Below are positions 40,986 to 50,485 of a stretch of 64,000 nucleotides of DNA, one piece after another. The first letter of the stretch is position 1, and every line of letters starts with the position of its first letter. The notes below the pieces were generated by a model that saw nothing but the letters and a program-made list of their open reading frames with translations, was not told where the DNA came from and searched no databases. A program made the translations under genes and the position numbers. The stretch comes from Gammaproteobacteria bacterium (GTDB lineage: Bacteria; Pseudomonadota; Gammaproteobacteria; Tenderiales; Tenderiaceae), in contig JAKFXL010000049.1 in assembly GCA_021731365.1 (NCBI GenBank), forward strand, positions 1 to 64,000, given 5' to 3'.

Positions 40986-41678
40986 ATGAAAAAAATTACA
41001 ATATCAGCATTGGCCATGATAATCGTGGCAATAACGGGGTGTGCCGGAACCCCCCAGAAACCCATCGCCTTGTCACAACATTTTTATTCTAGCAACGATA
41101 ATAAAGTAATTGGCATTTATATGGATGAGTTGCCAAAGGCAGACACTCACATTGTAGGAGCCGCTTGCTTGTTGTGCTATGGCATTGCATCCTTGGCCAA
41201 TTCAAGTTTGACTAGCCATATACAAACCTTAAGCACAACTGACATGATAGGCATCGACAAGACTATCGCCAAACTGGTCTCAGAAAGAGGGGTAACAACA
41301 AATATTATTAACAAAGTTATCAACCTCGAAGAATTAAAAACATTCGACAGCAAAGAAAAAGATTTTGCCAAACAAGACTATAGACCTCTAAGAGCGAGTC
41401 TCGGAGTAGATAAGCTCATTGTTGTTGATGTTGCTAAGATTGGCGCTTATCGACCATACAGCGGTTACATCCCTACCGGAGATCCGGCTGGGGTTGTAAC
41501 TGGAAAAACCTATACGATAGATTTGGCTACCAATAAATATGAGCTATATGAAGATATTGATATAAAAGTGAATTCGCAGGGGGAGTGGGATGAGCCACCT
41601 TCATTTCCTGGTATAAGCAACGCCTATTACCAAGCAATTGAAATGGCCAAGGAAAAAATCTCATCTCTTTTCAAATAA
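40986..41678 (+). CDS. Predicted lipoprotein, unknown
   Basis: A 230-residue predicted lipoprotein with lipobox ITGC near residue 19. The mature part has a hydrophobic segment CLLCYGIASLANSSL near 60-75 and a C-terminal domain with alternating strands (DKLIVVDVAKIGAYRPYSGY, YTIDLATNKYELYEDIDIKV). No family is recognised. It is followed by a second lipoprotein gene after 57 bases; both are AT-rich against the flanks. Confidence 0.7.
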   Translation: MKKITISALAMIIVAITGCAGTPQKPIALSQHFYSSNDNKVIGIYMDELPKADTHIVGAACLLCYGIASLANSSLTSHIQTLSTTDMIGIDKTIAKLVSERGVTTNIINKVINLEELKTFDSKEKDFAKQDYRPLRASLGVDKLIVVDVAKIGAYRPYSGYIPTGDPAGVVTGKTYTIDLATNKYELYEDIDIKVNSQGEWDEPPSFPGISNAYYQAIEMAKEKISSLFK

Positions 41679-41735
41679 TAAATAAGAGGAAAGGGGCAGG
41701 CAGATATTTTCCTTTTTACTGGTGAGTCCAATAAT

Positions 41736-42584
41736 ATGAAGACTCTTCCTATTGTTTTTGTTTTATTTCTATGTGCTTGCACCCAGCATAAGTATGATGA
41801 TTACGCCAAATACATAGAAAATAGTGAACCTTTAAATGTGTTCTCAGAACGCCTGTTCGTAAATATCAAGGGCGACGAACCCATATCATTACGTGGCACT
41901 TATGATAACAACAACACCATTGAATCAAACCAAATACTGTATGCAGGAACGGCTGGTCTAGGAGGGTTTGTAGCTCAGGTGATGACACATTCCGCAATAA
42001 ACTCAAGCATGAAATCAGGCAAGCTTTCACTACAACAGGCAGAAGCAAATCAAATCCTAAAGCCATTTGAAAATATACTGCTGAAATACACTCAGGAATC
42101 ATTGAGACACGATGGATATGGCTATCAATTTCTAGCTAGCGAACCTACTGAAGACGGCTTTATTATAGATAGTTACCCGGTTTTCTACATGTCTCAAAAT
42201 ATGGCGTCATTAACATTAAAACATGTCGTCAAAGTATATCGTTTCGAGGATGAGGGCGTTTTTTATCAAAATGTCATTGAAGTAATATCACCTACCATTG
42301 AATCTGAAGACATAGCTCACGATCTTGTAGAGAACGACGGGGCACTCCTTAAAAACACACTAAGCAATCTCTACAAAAACTCATTGTCGATGGTTGTTGC
42401 AGATCTGATGGGCGAATACAAAAGCAGCAACTCTATACAAAAAAGCTATCGAATTCATTCTGGGGACAATATGCGAGTAGAGCGCGGCATTAATGTTTCA
42501 GAAAATAACGGCATGCTGGTAATTAAGAATTTGCGTGGATGGCTAGTTGCATTTCCTTACAACGCCAACAATGAAGTGCCCTGA
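41736..42584 (+). CDS. Predicted lipoprotein, unknown
   Basis: A 282-residue predicted lipoprotein with lipobox LFLCAC near residue 15. A hydrophobic glycine-rich stretch AGTAGLGGFVAQVM lies near residue 70. The rest is soluble with no recognised domain. It forms a pair with the lipoprotein upstream, so the two may act together in the envelope. Confidence 0.7.
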   Translation: MKTLPIVFVLFLCACTQHKYDDYAKYIENSEPLNVFSERLFVNIKGDEPISLRGTYDNNNTIESNQILYAGTAGLGGFVAQVMTHSAINSSMKSGKLSLQQAEANQILKPFENILLKYTQESLRHDGYGYQFLASEPTEDGFIIDSYPVFYMSQNMASLTLKHVVKVYRFEDEGVFYQNVIEVISPTIESEDIAHDLVENDGALLKNTLSNLYKNSLSMVVADLMGEYKSSNSIQKSYRIHSGDNMRVERGINVSENNGMLVIKNLRGWLVAFPYNANNEVP

Positions 42585-42662
42585 AAGAAACGAAACTGAT
42601 TTCCGGATTGTAAGAGCCGACGGTTAGCTCTCTAGCGCTTGGCTTCAACGGGATTGTAAAAA

Positions 42663-43025
42663 CCAGCGAGTAGCCCGGATGCAGCGATAGCGTAATCCGG
42701 GGCTCTTTACTATCCCGGATTCCACTCCGTTCCATCCAGACTACAAATTCAACAATTCTATCTGATCGATTGCTGTTATGCGGAATCGTGGGCACAAACT
42801 CCATGCCCACCCTATATTACACTACCATTTGGCTTGATGAATAAGCGTGTGTCGCAATAGATTGCATCGGGATCTGTTAATCACTGCTCGTCTTTCAACT
42901 GAGGGGTTGTTCAAGGATAATCATCGCCATCCTGTTTTTTCGTACTGAAATGAGAAGTAACCAAATGAATAAAAGCATCTTAACTAACGTGGTTTCCACT
43001 ATTGTTCTTGCCGCGTTTAAAAGGC
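42663..43025 (+). repeat. Left copy of a direct repeat shared with 47195-47520
   Basis: The element GATGCAGCGATAGCGTAATC ... CCGGATTCCACTC (42676-42730) resembles GATGCGGCGATAGCGTACCC ... CCGGATCCCACTC at 47207-47257, and CGCCATCCTGTTTTTTCGTA (42926 onward) resembles the same region at 47430. The middle is diverged. The two copies are in the same orientation and bound a 4.5-kb block. Confidence 0.75.
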
Positions 43026-43027
43026 AC
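42965..43027 (+). pseudogene. 5' remnant of a DUF445 gene
   Basis: The reading ATGAATAAAAGCATCTTAAC and the next 40 bases encode MNKSILTNVVSTIVLAAFK, matching the start of the intact gene at 47468 (MNKSILTNLISTAVLAVGW). Homology stops after about 20 codons. The upstream leader is also conserved, so this is a truncated duplicate. Confidence 0.75.
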
Positions 43028-43293
43028 TGCCCCCGTTCTTTGACCCCGTTCTTCTGATCTCCTCCAAAACCAAGCCTCACCCTCAATGCAACCAGCTCAG
43101 TTAGGTGGGGTACCCCGTCACATCCGGCAATATGTGCGATACCGTACAGACTCAGCCAATGATTAAACGCACCATGCTTCACTTATGTGGCCTGCAAGGC
43201 ACATGAAGTGTGACAGCAATTATGAGCGCAGTAATAAGGCCATCCTGAAACTTCGATATTCAATGATATTAAATGAACATGGAGATTTAAATC

Positions 43294-43842
43294 ATGAAAT
43301 GGAAAAATCCGTTAATGGCTATCGGCCTGACAATATTCACCCTTCTCGCCAGTACCACAACCTTTGCCGATAGTAAAACAGTAAGCAATGCGAGTGTGAA
43401 CCAGACCCTGGATCAGTTCTATGCATATAATCTGAAGAATAAAAATCTTGCCGAGAAGGCCGTTGGTATGCTTGTTTTCCCGAGCATCACTAAGGCTGGT
43501 GTAGGGATCGCTGGCGAATTTGGCGAGGGCGTCCTGCAAGAAAAAGGGGTTACTGTGGGCTACTACAAGGTCGAGTCTGCGTCAATCGGACTCACGCTCG
43601 GCATTGCAAGCCGCAGTGAGATCATAATGTTCATGACGCAGAAGTCACTCGACGAATTCAAAAATAGCAATGGCTGGAAGGTTGGTATCGATGCCGGCAT
43701 TGCCGTAGCGACTATCGGCGGCGGCGGTCAATATGATAGCAAGACCTTACAGGAACCGATCCTCGGCTTCGTTTTTGGGGCGAATGGCCTAATAGGTGAT
43801 CTGTCGTTTGAGGGTTCAAAGATCACCAAAATAGAAAAATAG
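43294..43842 (+). CDS. SYLF/YSC84-like lipid-binding exported protein
   Basis: A 182-residue protein with a signal peptide (residues 1-25, ending TFA) and a SYLF/YSC84 domain: AVGMLVFPSITKAGVGIAGE, GVTVGYYKVESASIGLTLGI, SLDEFKNSNGWKVGIDAGIA and ILGFVFGANGLIGDLSFEGS. This domain binds lipids, and bacterial members are periplasmic or outer-membrane associated. Its physiological role in bacteria is unclear. A purine-rich GGAG precedes the start by nine bases. Confidence 0.9.
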   Translation: MKWKNPLMAIGLTIFTLLASTTTFADSKTVSNASVNQTLDQFYAYNLKNKNLAEKAVGMLVFPSITKAGVGIAGEFGEGVLQEKGVTVGYYKVESASIGLTLGIASRSEIIMFMTQKSLDEFKNSNGWKVGIDAGIAVATIGGGGQYDSKTLQEPILGFVFGANGLIGDLSFEGSKITKIEK

Positions 43843-44038
43843 AATATGCGTTTTTAGACGCATTGGTCGAATCTTCATATTTTTGTTGTAGAACTGATCT
43901 CCTGTTGGCGAAGTTAATCGCTACGGCGACTATTCCGCCATCTAAATTACAGTGAGTTCTAGTTCTTTATCTTCAACGATTTTATGGTTGGGCGGCCATC
44001 AGCTATCAACGGCTTACGCCCACTAAAAAGGAGTACTG

Positions 44039-44866
44039 ATGATGAGCATGATCACGACCAAAGATGGTACACAGATCTATTACAAAGATTGGGGCTCAGG
44101 AGAGCCTGTGGTATTCAGTCACGGCTGGCCTCTGAGTGCTGATAGCTGGGAGGCACAGATGCTGTTCCTGGTTGCCAACGGTTATCGTTGTATCGCTCAT
44201 GACCGGCGCGGCCATGGACGGTCAAGCCAACCCTCGAATGGCAACAACATGGATACTTATGCTGACGATCTCGCAGAGCTTATCGAAATACTTGAGTTAC
44301 AGAACGTCGTTCTGATCGGTTTCTCTGCGGGCGGTGGCGAAGTGTCACGCTACATCGGCCGCCATGGCACCAAGTGACTGGCCAAAGCTGCGTTAATCGC
44401 TGCCGTGCCACCGCTGATGCTGAAAACAGCTGACAATCCCGGTGGCGTACCACTGGAGAAGTTCGACGAGATTCGTCAAAGCTCTCTCACCGACCGCTCG
44501 CAATTTTACCAGGATCTTGCCAGTGGCCCGTTTTTTGGCGCTAATCGACCCGGTGCCAAGGTCTCGCAAGGCATGATCGATTCATTCTGGTTACAGGGGA
44601 TGCGGTCCGGTCACATCAATAGCTTTGATGGCATCAAGGCATTTTCTGAAACGGATTTCACCGAAGATCTTAAAAAGTTTGATGTACCAACCCTGATCGT
44701 TCACGGCGACGATGACCAGATTGTGCCAATTGATACCGCTGCTCTGCGTTCAGTGGAACTGATCCCGAATGCAACACTGAAAATCTATGCCGGCGCCCCC
44801 CACGGCCTCGCTGATACACATAAAGATCAGCTTAACGCTGACCTGCTGGATTTTATTAAGGGCTAA
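44039..44866 (+). pseudogene. Alpha/beta hydrolase (chloroperoxidase type) with in-frame stop
   Basis: A 276-codon frame of the non-haem chloroperoxidase/esterase family interrupted by TGA at 44375-44377. The two parts are in the same frame: the first ends GRHGTK and the second resumes [20 protein letters not shown]. Relatives have arginine there, so a single CGA to TGA change is the simplest cause. The rest is intact: nucleophile serine in [12 protein letters not shown], oxyanion region [11 protein letters not shown], aspartate in [12 protein letters not shown] and histidine in [10 protein letters not shown]. It is a recent pseudogene or a read error. AAAGGAG precedes the start. Confidence 0.85.
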
Positions 44867-44944
44867 ATTATTCATTGAATCCATACTCCTGAATCCGAAT
44901 AGTTACTTCGTATCACGCAACACCACCCTGGAAGAAGGCCTGCT

Positions 44945-45559
44945 ATGGCAAACAACAATACCCCGCGTCACATCGGATTCATTCCTGACGGAAACCGCCG
45001 GTGGGCCGTGGAGAATGGTCTGAGCAAAGAAGCTGGATATACGCATGGTATCGACCCTGGCTTGCTGCTCTACGAAAGTTGTAAGGAGTGCGGGATCAAA
45101 GAGATCTCCATCTACGGCTTTACCCAGGACAATACCAAGCGCTCTTCAATTCAAAAACAGGCATTCAGCGAAGCGTGTATTGCCTTTGCTTTTGAGGTTG
45201 CACGTCGTGGGGCCGCGCTGCTGGTGGTCGGTGATGAGACATCAAAACAGTTTCCCGGCGTATTGAAAAAATTCTGCCAGCGCCAAGGAAGCGGAATGAA
45301 GGTGAATCTGCTCATCAACTATGGCTGGGAATGGGATCTGGAAGGTCTAAAAAATGGTGGTCTTCGTTCAGATGAAGTTTCACGTCTGGACTTAATTGTG
45401 CGTTGGGGTGGAGGTCGCCGATTGAGTGGTTTTCTTCCTGTGCAATCGGTGTATGCCAATTTTTATATCAGAGATGAATATTGGCCAGACTTTGACCCAC
45501 AACATTTTGAACAGGCACTCGCCTGGTTTAAGAATCAGGACCAGACACTTGGCGGGTAA
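44945..45559 (+). CDS. Short cis-prenyltransferase (UppS-like) homologue
   Basis: A 204-residue protein related to undecaprenyl diphosphate synthase. The substrate-binding motif appears as HIGFIPDGNRRWAVENGL (normal enzymes: IMDGNGRWA), and ISIYGFTQDNTKRS and the C-terminal WGGGRRLSGFLPVQSVYANF and WPDFD match later motifs. It is 40-50 residues shorter than housekeeping UppS, and usual R-x-x-G-E-x-R is changed to RWGGGRR. It is probably a paralogue making a shorter or different cis-prenyl product. Context (a hydrolase and a cytochrome) does not define the pathway. Confidence 0.8.
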   Translation: MANNNTPRHIGFIPDGNRRWAVENGLSKEAGYTHGIDPGLLLYESCKECGIKEISIYGFTQDNTKRSSIQKQAFSEACIAFAFEVARRGAALLVVGDETSKQFPGVLKKFCQRQGSGMKVNLLINYGWEWDLEGLKNGGLRSDEVSRLDLIVRWGGGRRLSGFLPVQSVYANFYIRDEYWPDFDPQHFEQALAWFKNQDQTLGG

Positions 45560-45702
45560 TAATACAATGAACCAAACAGAGGTTTGCTCATTCAGCACCA
45601 ATGAGTAACCGCACCAATAAGTTAGGTACACAGTGTAAAGATCAGGACCTCATAACGATCCAATATCGGCAACCAGATTCATCCCACTAAAAGGAATTAA
45701 CC

Positions 45703-47067
45703 ATGTCATATTTATCACCCCTCCGCTCATTCCTAACTATGTTACCCGTCGCTGCAATTGCCTGCCTCTCGCTAACCGCAGCGGCAGCAGATGAAGAGTT
45801 CTCCACATTGAAAAAACGCCTTGAAGCGGAAAAACCAAAATTCGCAGAGCGTCAACAGGCGTTGCTCACAAAGCGTTACGACCTCTCTGATCGTTCAACC
45901 AAGGGAACAACCATGTCAGGTGGTAAACCGGTACAAGAGGGCGTACGTGTCAAATTGGCTGATGGCACAACCTGGGAGAAACTCTCTGCTTTATCGCCAG
46001 AGCAGATCAAGGAAAAGCAGCTCTGGCCCGCTGGCTTTCTACCGTTGCCACACCCCCATCATGAAGCGGGCGGCATGATCTTTTCCAAACTTCTCATCAA
46101 GGAGACAATGGAGCAAACTGAGCGCGATTTAACACGCTTTGACCTCGACTTTGATTTGCCAAACCATTTTCTACCTGAGTTCCCGGCCCCCATCTATCTG
46201 ACGACGCGACCCGATCTGGGTGACGTTTCGCAAGGCAAGCTGGTAACACTGAGCAACTTCAACGCACTGTTCAAAGAGATTCTCAACCCCAAGCAGCTCG
46301 AAGGGTTGCGCTTGCTTGTCACACCGTTTCCGCAGCAGCAGTTCAATGCCACGGAAGATCGTCGCAGCGCAAAGGCTCATCCAGGGGTTGCCTGTCTCGA
46401 CTGCCACGCCAACGGCCATACCACTGCCTCGACTCACACCGTTGGTGATATCCGTCCCAACGAACATCGCCACCGAATTGATACACCATCATTACGCGGA
46501 GTGAATGTACAGCGCCTGTTTGGTTCCCAGCGCGCCCTGAAAACCGTGGAAGATTTTACTGAGTTTGAACAACGCGCCGCCTACTTCGACGGCATACCGG
46601 CCGACGCGTCGCGTAAAGGCACCAACGTCCTCGAGCGTGGCAGTCAGGTGCATTTCATGGCGGAATTCCAGTCGCTGCTCGACTTCCCGCCTGCGCCTAA
46701 ACTCAATATTTTTGGCAAACTTGATTTCGCCAAAGCCAACGAGAGTAAAACCCGCGGCCAGGAGATATTTTTTGGCAAAGGCCAATGTGCGACCTGTCAT
46801 ATCCCGCCGTACTATACCGACAACTCGATGCACAACTTGAAAACGGAACGATTCTTCAAGGAGGTCATGATCAACGGCCGCAAGGCATCGGCCGACGGCC
46901 CCATCAAAACATTCCCACTACGCGGTATCAAGGACTCACCACCCTATCTGCACGATGACCGTCTGCTAACGCTGGAGGACAGTGTCGAATTTTTCAACCT
47001 GGTGCTGGAGTTGAAACTTAACAAAGAGGAAAAGAGAGGTCTGGTTGCCTTCATGCGAGTGCTATAA
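45703..47067 (+). CDS. Diheme cytochrome c peroxidase/MauG-like protein
   Basis: A 454-residue exported protein with a signal peptide (ending AAAA near residue 28). Two haem c motifs are present: CLDCH in GVACLDCHANGH (near 236) and CATCH in GQCATCHIPPYY (near 365), with NSMHNLKTERFF and PLRGIKDSPPYLHD after the second, as in the C-terminal haem domain of cytochrome c peroxidases. The long N-terminal region before the first haem is unlike bacterial CcpA. It may oxidise a small molecule or protein rather than reduce peroxide. AAGGA lies before the start. Confidence 0.85.
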   Translation: MSYLSPLRSFLTMLPVAAIACLSLTAAAADEEFSTLKKRLEAEKPKFAERQQALLTKRYDLSDRSTKGTTMSGGKPVQEGVRVKLADGTTWEKLSALSPEQIKEKQLWPAGFLPLPHPHHEAGGMIFSKLLIKETMEQTERDLTRFDLDFDLPNHFLPEFPAPIYLTTRPDLGDVSQGKLVTLSNFNALFKEILNPKQLEGLRLLVTPFPQQQFNATEDRRSAKAHPGVACLDCHANGHTTASTHTVGDIRPNEHRHRIDTPSLRGVNVQRLFGSQRALKTVEDFTEFEQRAAYFDGIPADASRKGTNVLERGSQVHFMAEFQSLLDFPPAPKLNIFGKLDFAKANESKTRGQEIFFGKGQCATCHIPPYYTDNSMHNLKTERFFKEVMINGRKASADGPIKTFPLRGIKDSPPYLHDDRLLTLEDSVEFFNLVLELKLNKEEKRGLVAFMRVL

Positions 47068-47194
47068 AACTGGCTTCTGGCGCAACCCAAAGTTGCGCCA
47101 GACCAACCCACCGGGCGAGATCGGTACGATTATATTTCACCACCATAGATGAGATGATTGGCCCGTTACTGCTTGTTTCCGTCTCTAGCAGTAA

Positions 47195-47520
47195 AGTAGC
47201 CCAATGGATGCGGCGATAGCGTACCCCGGGGGTTTTTGCTACCCCGGATCCCACTCTGTCTCATCCAGGCTACAGATTTAATAATTCCATCCTGTTAATT
47301 GTTGTTATGTTGGATTAAGGCCATAAGATAGACATCTGTTTTGGGTGTGCAAATGGTGCGCTTTGTGATCCAGTCTATTCTTTGCTCTTGCTCACCTTTC
47401 ATGTATGGGGTTATTAGAGGATAATTCCGCCATCCTGTTTTTTCGTATTGAAAAGAGAAGTCACCAAATGAATAAAAGTATCTTAACCAATCTGATCTCT
47501 ACCGCTGTTCTTGCCGTAGG
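47195..47520 (+). repeat. Right copy of the direct repeat
   Basis: Corresponds to 42663-43025 in the same orientation. It covers the intergenic element, the leader and first codons of the intact DUF445 gene. The preceding 130 bases after the cytochrome stop hold nothing recognised. Confidence 0.75.
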
Positions 47521-48172
47521 CTGGGGTTTGCAAGACAACCTGATAATGATGGTCGGTCTGTTTGCGTTATCGGGTGCGTTAACCAACTGGTTGGCTATTC
47601 ACATGCTTTTTGAGAAGGTACCGGGGCTGGTGGGGTCGGGGGTGATCCCGGCGCGTTTTGAGGAGTTCAAGGCGGCGATCAAGACGTTGATGATGGAGCA
47701 GTTTTTTACCCAGGAGAATATCGATCGTTTTGTCTCCGGCGGTTCGGTTAAGTCAAGACAGCATCTTGGGCCGGTGATTGAGAAGGTCGATCTCTCGCCG
47801 TCGTTTGATCGGTTGGTGGAGGTGATTATGAACTCTTCGTTTGGAAAAATGCTGGGAATGTTTGGTGGTGAAAAGGCGTTAACGCCGTTGAAAAAACCTT
47901 TTATTGCCAGCCTGAAAGAGTCGATTATCGAGATGACTGAAAAAGATTCGTTTCATCAGCTGCTGCAGGATGAGATTGATCAGCCACAAGTAATGGCGGA
48001 TATTCGGGCAAAGGTTGCTGAGATTATTAATGCCCGTCTGGAGGAGTTGACGCCGCAGTTGGTGAAAGAGATGGTGCAGCAGATGATCAAACAACACTTA
48101 GGCTGGCTGGTGGTGTGGGGTGGTGTATTTGGTGGTGTGATTGGTTTGCTGTCGGCGGTGGTTGTTTTATGA
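47468..48172 (+). CDS. DUF445 membrane protein
   Basis: A 234-residue protein of the DUF445 type. Two N-terminal hydrophobic segments (about 5-20 and 25-48) contain ALSGALTNWLAIHMLFEKVP, characteristic of the family, followed by GSGVIPARFEEFKAAIKTLM. A long helical middle section and a C-terminal membrane span (about 211-233) complete it. Function is unknown. The ATG at 47468 is preferred to one 21 codons upstream because the conserved start is repeated at 42965. Confidence 0.85.
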   Translation: MNKSILTNLISTAVLAVGWGLQDNLIMMVGLFALSGALTNWLAIHMLFEKVPGLVGSGVIPARFEEFKAAIKTLMMEQFFTQENIDRFVSGGSVKSRQHLGPVIEKVDLSPSFDRLVEVIMNSSFGKMLGMFGGEKALTPLKKPFIASLKESIIEMTEKDSFHQLLQDEIDQPQVMADIRAKVAEIINARLEELTPQLVKEMVQQMIKQHLGWLVVWGGVFGGVIGLLSAVVVL

Positions 48173-48820
48173 GTGGTAGTGGTGTTGTGACTGTGTAATC
48201 TCATAGTTCCGGACAGTAGGTATGACGATATTTTTTATCTATTTATACGGGGTTATAAATTTACATTACGTATTTTTTATATACTTGAATTTCTGGGTTG
48301 AGCTACTAGAATATATTTCAGTAATGAACATGCGGAGTTGATATTTTATGTTGCAATGGCGGTTGCGTGGGGTGCCGTTAAGTATTAACTGCTTTTTTAT
48401 GAAGGATGATCTAAGTGTTATTTTTTTCTCCCCTTCGCACGTCTGTATGATGCGTATCTGTTGTAATGGAACGGTTTTGGGTGTGAGGTTTTTAGCTGTT
48501 AGGTGGCTTGTTGAGTATTAGCGCCCTGTTTCTTTTGAGGATAAGTAATCTATTCCTATCATTCTGGGCGTATTGTTGATATGTTGTAGAAGGCCTACCT
48601 CTTCGCCGGAATGAAAAGAAATTCCGCGCAACTTCCCTCTCCCGTTTTTTAAAAGGATACCATGCTTAACTGTTAGGTTTGGTCACTCATGCATGATGTC
48701 TAAGGGCATGTGTTTCTTCTGGTTTCTGTTGTGCTTTGATAAGTAGATATGCGCTTACGTTCAAAATGGTCCATACAATAATGGATGTCCATCATGTTAT
48801 ATAACAAGGAGATCACGTAT
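48173..48820. other. 648-bp intergenic stretch
   Basis: AT-rich DNA with no supported gene. The only structure I note is a short inverted repeat CGGAAT / ATTCCG at 48607-48626. The end contains the promoter and AAGGAG site of the next gene. Confidence 0.5.
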
Positions 48821-49282
48821 ATGGCTGCTAAAATATCAAAACTACGCCCAGTACAAAATATTGGACTTAATGATCGAATTATCCGCGGTGTAATTGCGTT
48901 TATTGCGATCGGTTATCCGTTCATAAGTATGGAGAATGATCAGTTTATTGGTGCGGAAGTCTATCTTATTTTTATTGGTTTTTATCCTGCATTGACGGCT
49001 ATCTTAGGATGGGATCCGTTTTATACCTTGTTTAATTATCGTACATGTAGTGCTGGGGGGCGAAATGCCTGTGGCACATTCCCTTATGAGGTGGAGTCTG
49101 CGTTGGGTCATGCCCCAACTGTGGATAAAGAACATGGGTATGATCACAGTATTGCCGCTTCAAAGATGCATGAAAAGGACGACGTCGAAACTCTTAGCCC
49201 GAGGGTTGCGGACCGACTTTTGGTCGTGGCTTCACTGGTCTTTGCAGTACTTGTTTTTGCCGTGCTCTATTGGGGGCCGTAG
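48821..49282 (+). CDS. DUF2892-type inner membrane protein
   Basis: A 153-residue protein. The first part (QNIGLNDRIIRGVIAFIAIG, then two spans and GWDPFYTLFNYRTC) matches the DUF2892/YgaP-like membrane domain, whose members occur alone or fused to rhodanese. A hydrophilic linker (about 75-125) and a C-terminal span (about 130-150) follow; this extension is not usual. AAGGAG nine bases before 48821 fixes the start 12 codons into the open frame. Confidence 0.78.
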   Translation: MAAKISKLRPVQNIGLNDRIIRGVIAFIAIGYPFISMENDQFIGAEVYLIFIGFYPALTAILGWDPFYTLFNYRTCSAGGRNACGTFPYEVESALGHAPTVDKEHGYDHSIAASKMHEKDDVETLSPRVADRLLVVASLVFAVLVFAVLYWGP

Positions 49283-49340
49283 TCGGCTAAAAAATAGCTG
49301 CTTTGTGTAGTGGCCAAATTTTCTTGGCCACGTACTTATG

Positions 49341-49362
49341 GGGATTCTAAAGAATCCCTTTC
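49341..49362. terminator. Terminator-like hairpin after DUF2892 gene
   Basis: Perfect arms GGGATTCT and AGAATCCC with an AA loop, followed by TTTCT. A second hairpin GTGGCCAA / TTGGCCAC lies just before it at 49310-49331. Together they probably end the DUF2892 transcript. Confidence 0.6.
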
Positions 49363-49573
49363 TCCTGCGCTTGTTGGGCTATTTACAACATAAACTCCGG
49401 GCCAAGTATCTTTCTATTCTGTGTCATTTTCCCATCACTTTTATCTTGTGAACAATGTGGCCGCCCATAGCCAGGTGACAAGGTTAACTATGGCTCTACA
49501 TTGTGCGTGAAATATTTGATGAGAATGTTTGGCCGATGATCAAGTAACATCTTGGGTAGTTTTTGGTGTCTGG

Positions 49574-50485
49574 TTAGGGCTGGTTTTTTGTTGGTGCCGG
49601 ACTGTTTGTGAGCTGTTCTCTTAGTCGGCGATTTTCTGTTAATAGACGGATTTTCTCAAACGCCCGTTTTACTGTGGTGGCAATCAACTCTAATTCATCG
49701 AAGGGTTTGCATAGATAGTCATAGGCCCCCGCGCGCAATGCTGCCAGGGCTGTATCAAAAGAGGCATAGCTGGTGATTATCAGTACCTGTGTATCTTCCC
49801 GATGTTGTTTGATGATTTGTAACAGATCAATGCCATTTAATCCACCCATGCAGATGTCGGTAATTACCATAGGGTAGGGTGTTCTCTCAAAGTGCCCGAG
49901 GGCCTCTTCTGTGCTTTTGGCTGTTGTGACCTGGTAGCCTGCATCGGTTAGAAGTTCAGCGAGCAGTTCTCTTAAGGATGTGTCGTCATCAACCAGCAAT
50001 ATTCGTTCTTCGTTATTGATATCGGTTTGTATATTTGTATTGCCAGCCTTCAGACGTTGAGTGAGCTGGCGATTGCTGGTTGTTAACGCGTATTTTTCTA
50101 ATGCACGTTTTACTGCGTTGATTAATAGCTCTAACGTTTCAAAAGGTTTTGTCAGATAGTCATAGGCTCCGGCGCGCAGGGCAAGCAGGGCAGTGTCGAG
50201 GGAGGCGTGACTGGTGATGACGAGTATTTGCGTGTCGTTGTTGTGGGTCTTGATGATCTGCATGAGTTCAATGCCGCTGAGTCCGCCCATGTGGATGTCG
50301 GTGATTACTAAGGGGTAGGGGGTTTTTTCAAACAGTCCCAGGGCCTCTTCAGTGCTTTTGGCGGTTGTTGTCTGGTAACCCAGGTCGGTAAGTAGTTCGG
50401 CGAGTAAGTTTCGCAAGGACTCTTCATCATCCACTATGAGGATGTGGGGTGTTTCGGGTCTGTTGTTGGTAGCGTTCTCTATCAT
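49574..50485 (-). CDS. Tandem two-receiver-domain response regulator
   Basis: A 303-residue protein made of two CheY-like receiver domains and no output domain. Domain 1 (13-135) has acidic residues D19-D20, phosphoacceptor D63, and K113. Domain 2 (160-282) has D166-D168, D210 and the matching lysine in YLCKPF. The two are 147 residues apart and about 80 percent alike by eye, so they arose by an internal duplication. Each is followed by a coiled coil-like tail (SNRQLTQRLK, ENRRLREQL). No histidine kinase is adjacent. It may act as a phosphate sink or as a partner for an unlinked kinase. Confidence 0.9.
   Translation of the reverse strand: MIENATNNRPETPHILIVDDEESLRNLLAELLTDLGYQTTTAKSTEEALGLFEKTPYPLVITDIHMGGLSGIELMQIIKTHNNDTQILVITSHASLDTALLALRAGAYDYLTKPFETLELLINAVKRALEKYALTTSNRQLTQRLKAGNTNIQTDINNEERILLVDDDTSLRELLAELLTDAGYQVTTAKSTEEALGHFERTPYPMVITDICMGGLNGIDLLQIIKQHREDTQVLIITSYASFDTALAALRAGAYDYLCKPFDELELIATTVKRAFEKIRLLTENRRLREQLTNSPAPTKNQP

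Larger units (their letters stand above)
42585..43293. other. 709-bp intergenic stretch with duplicated DNA
   Basis: Contains no intact gene. It carries an intergenic element and a gene remnant that are both repeated at 47195-47520 (entered separately), followed by about 260 bases leading to the SYLF gene in which nothing is recognised. Confidence 0.6.
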
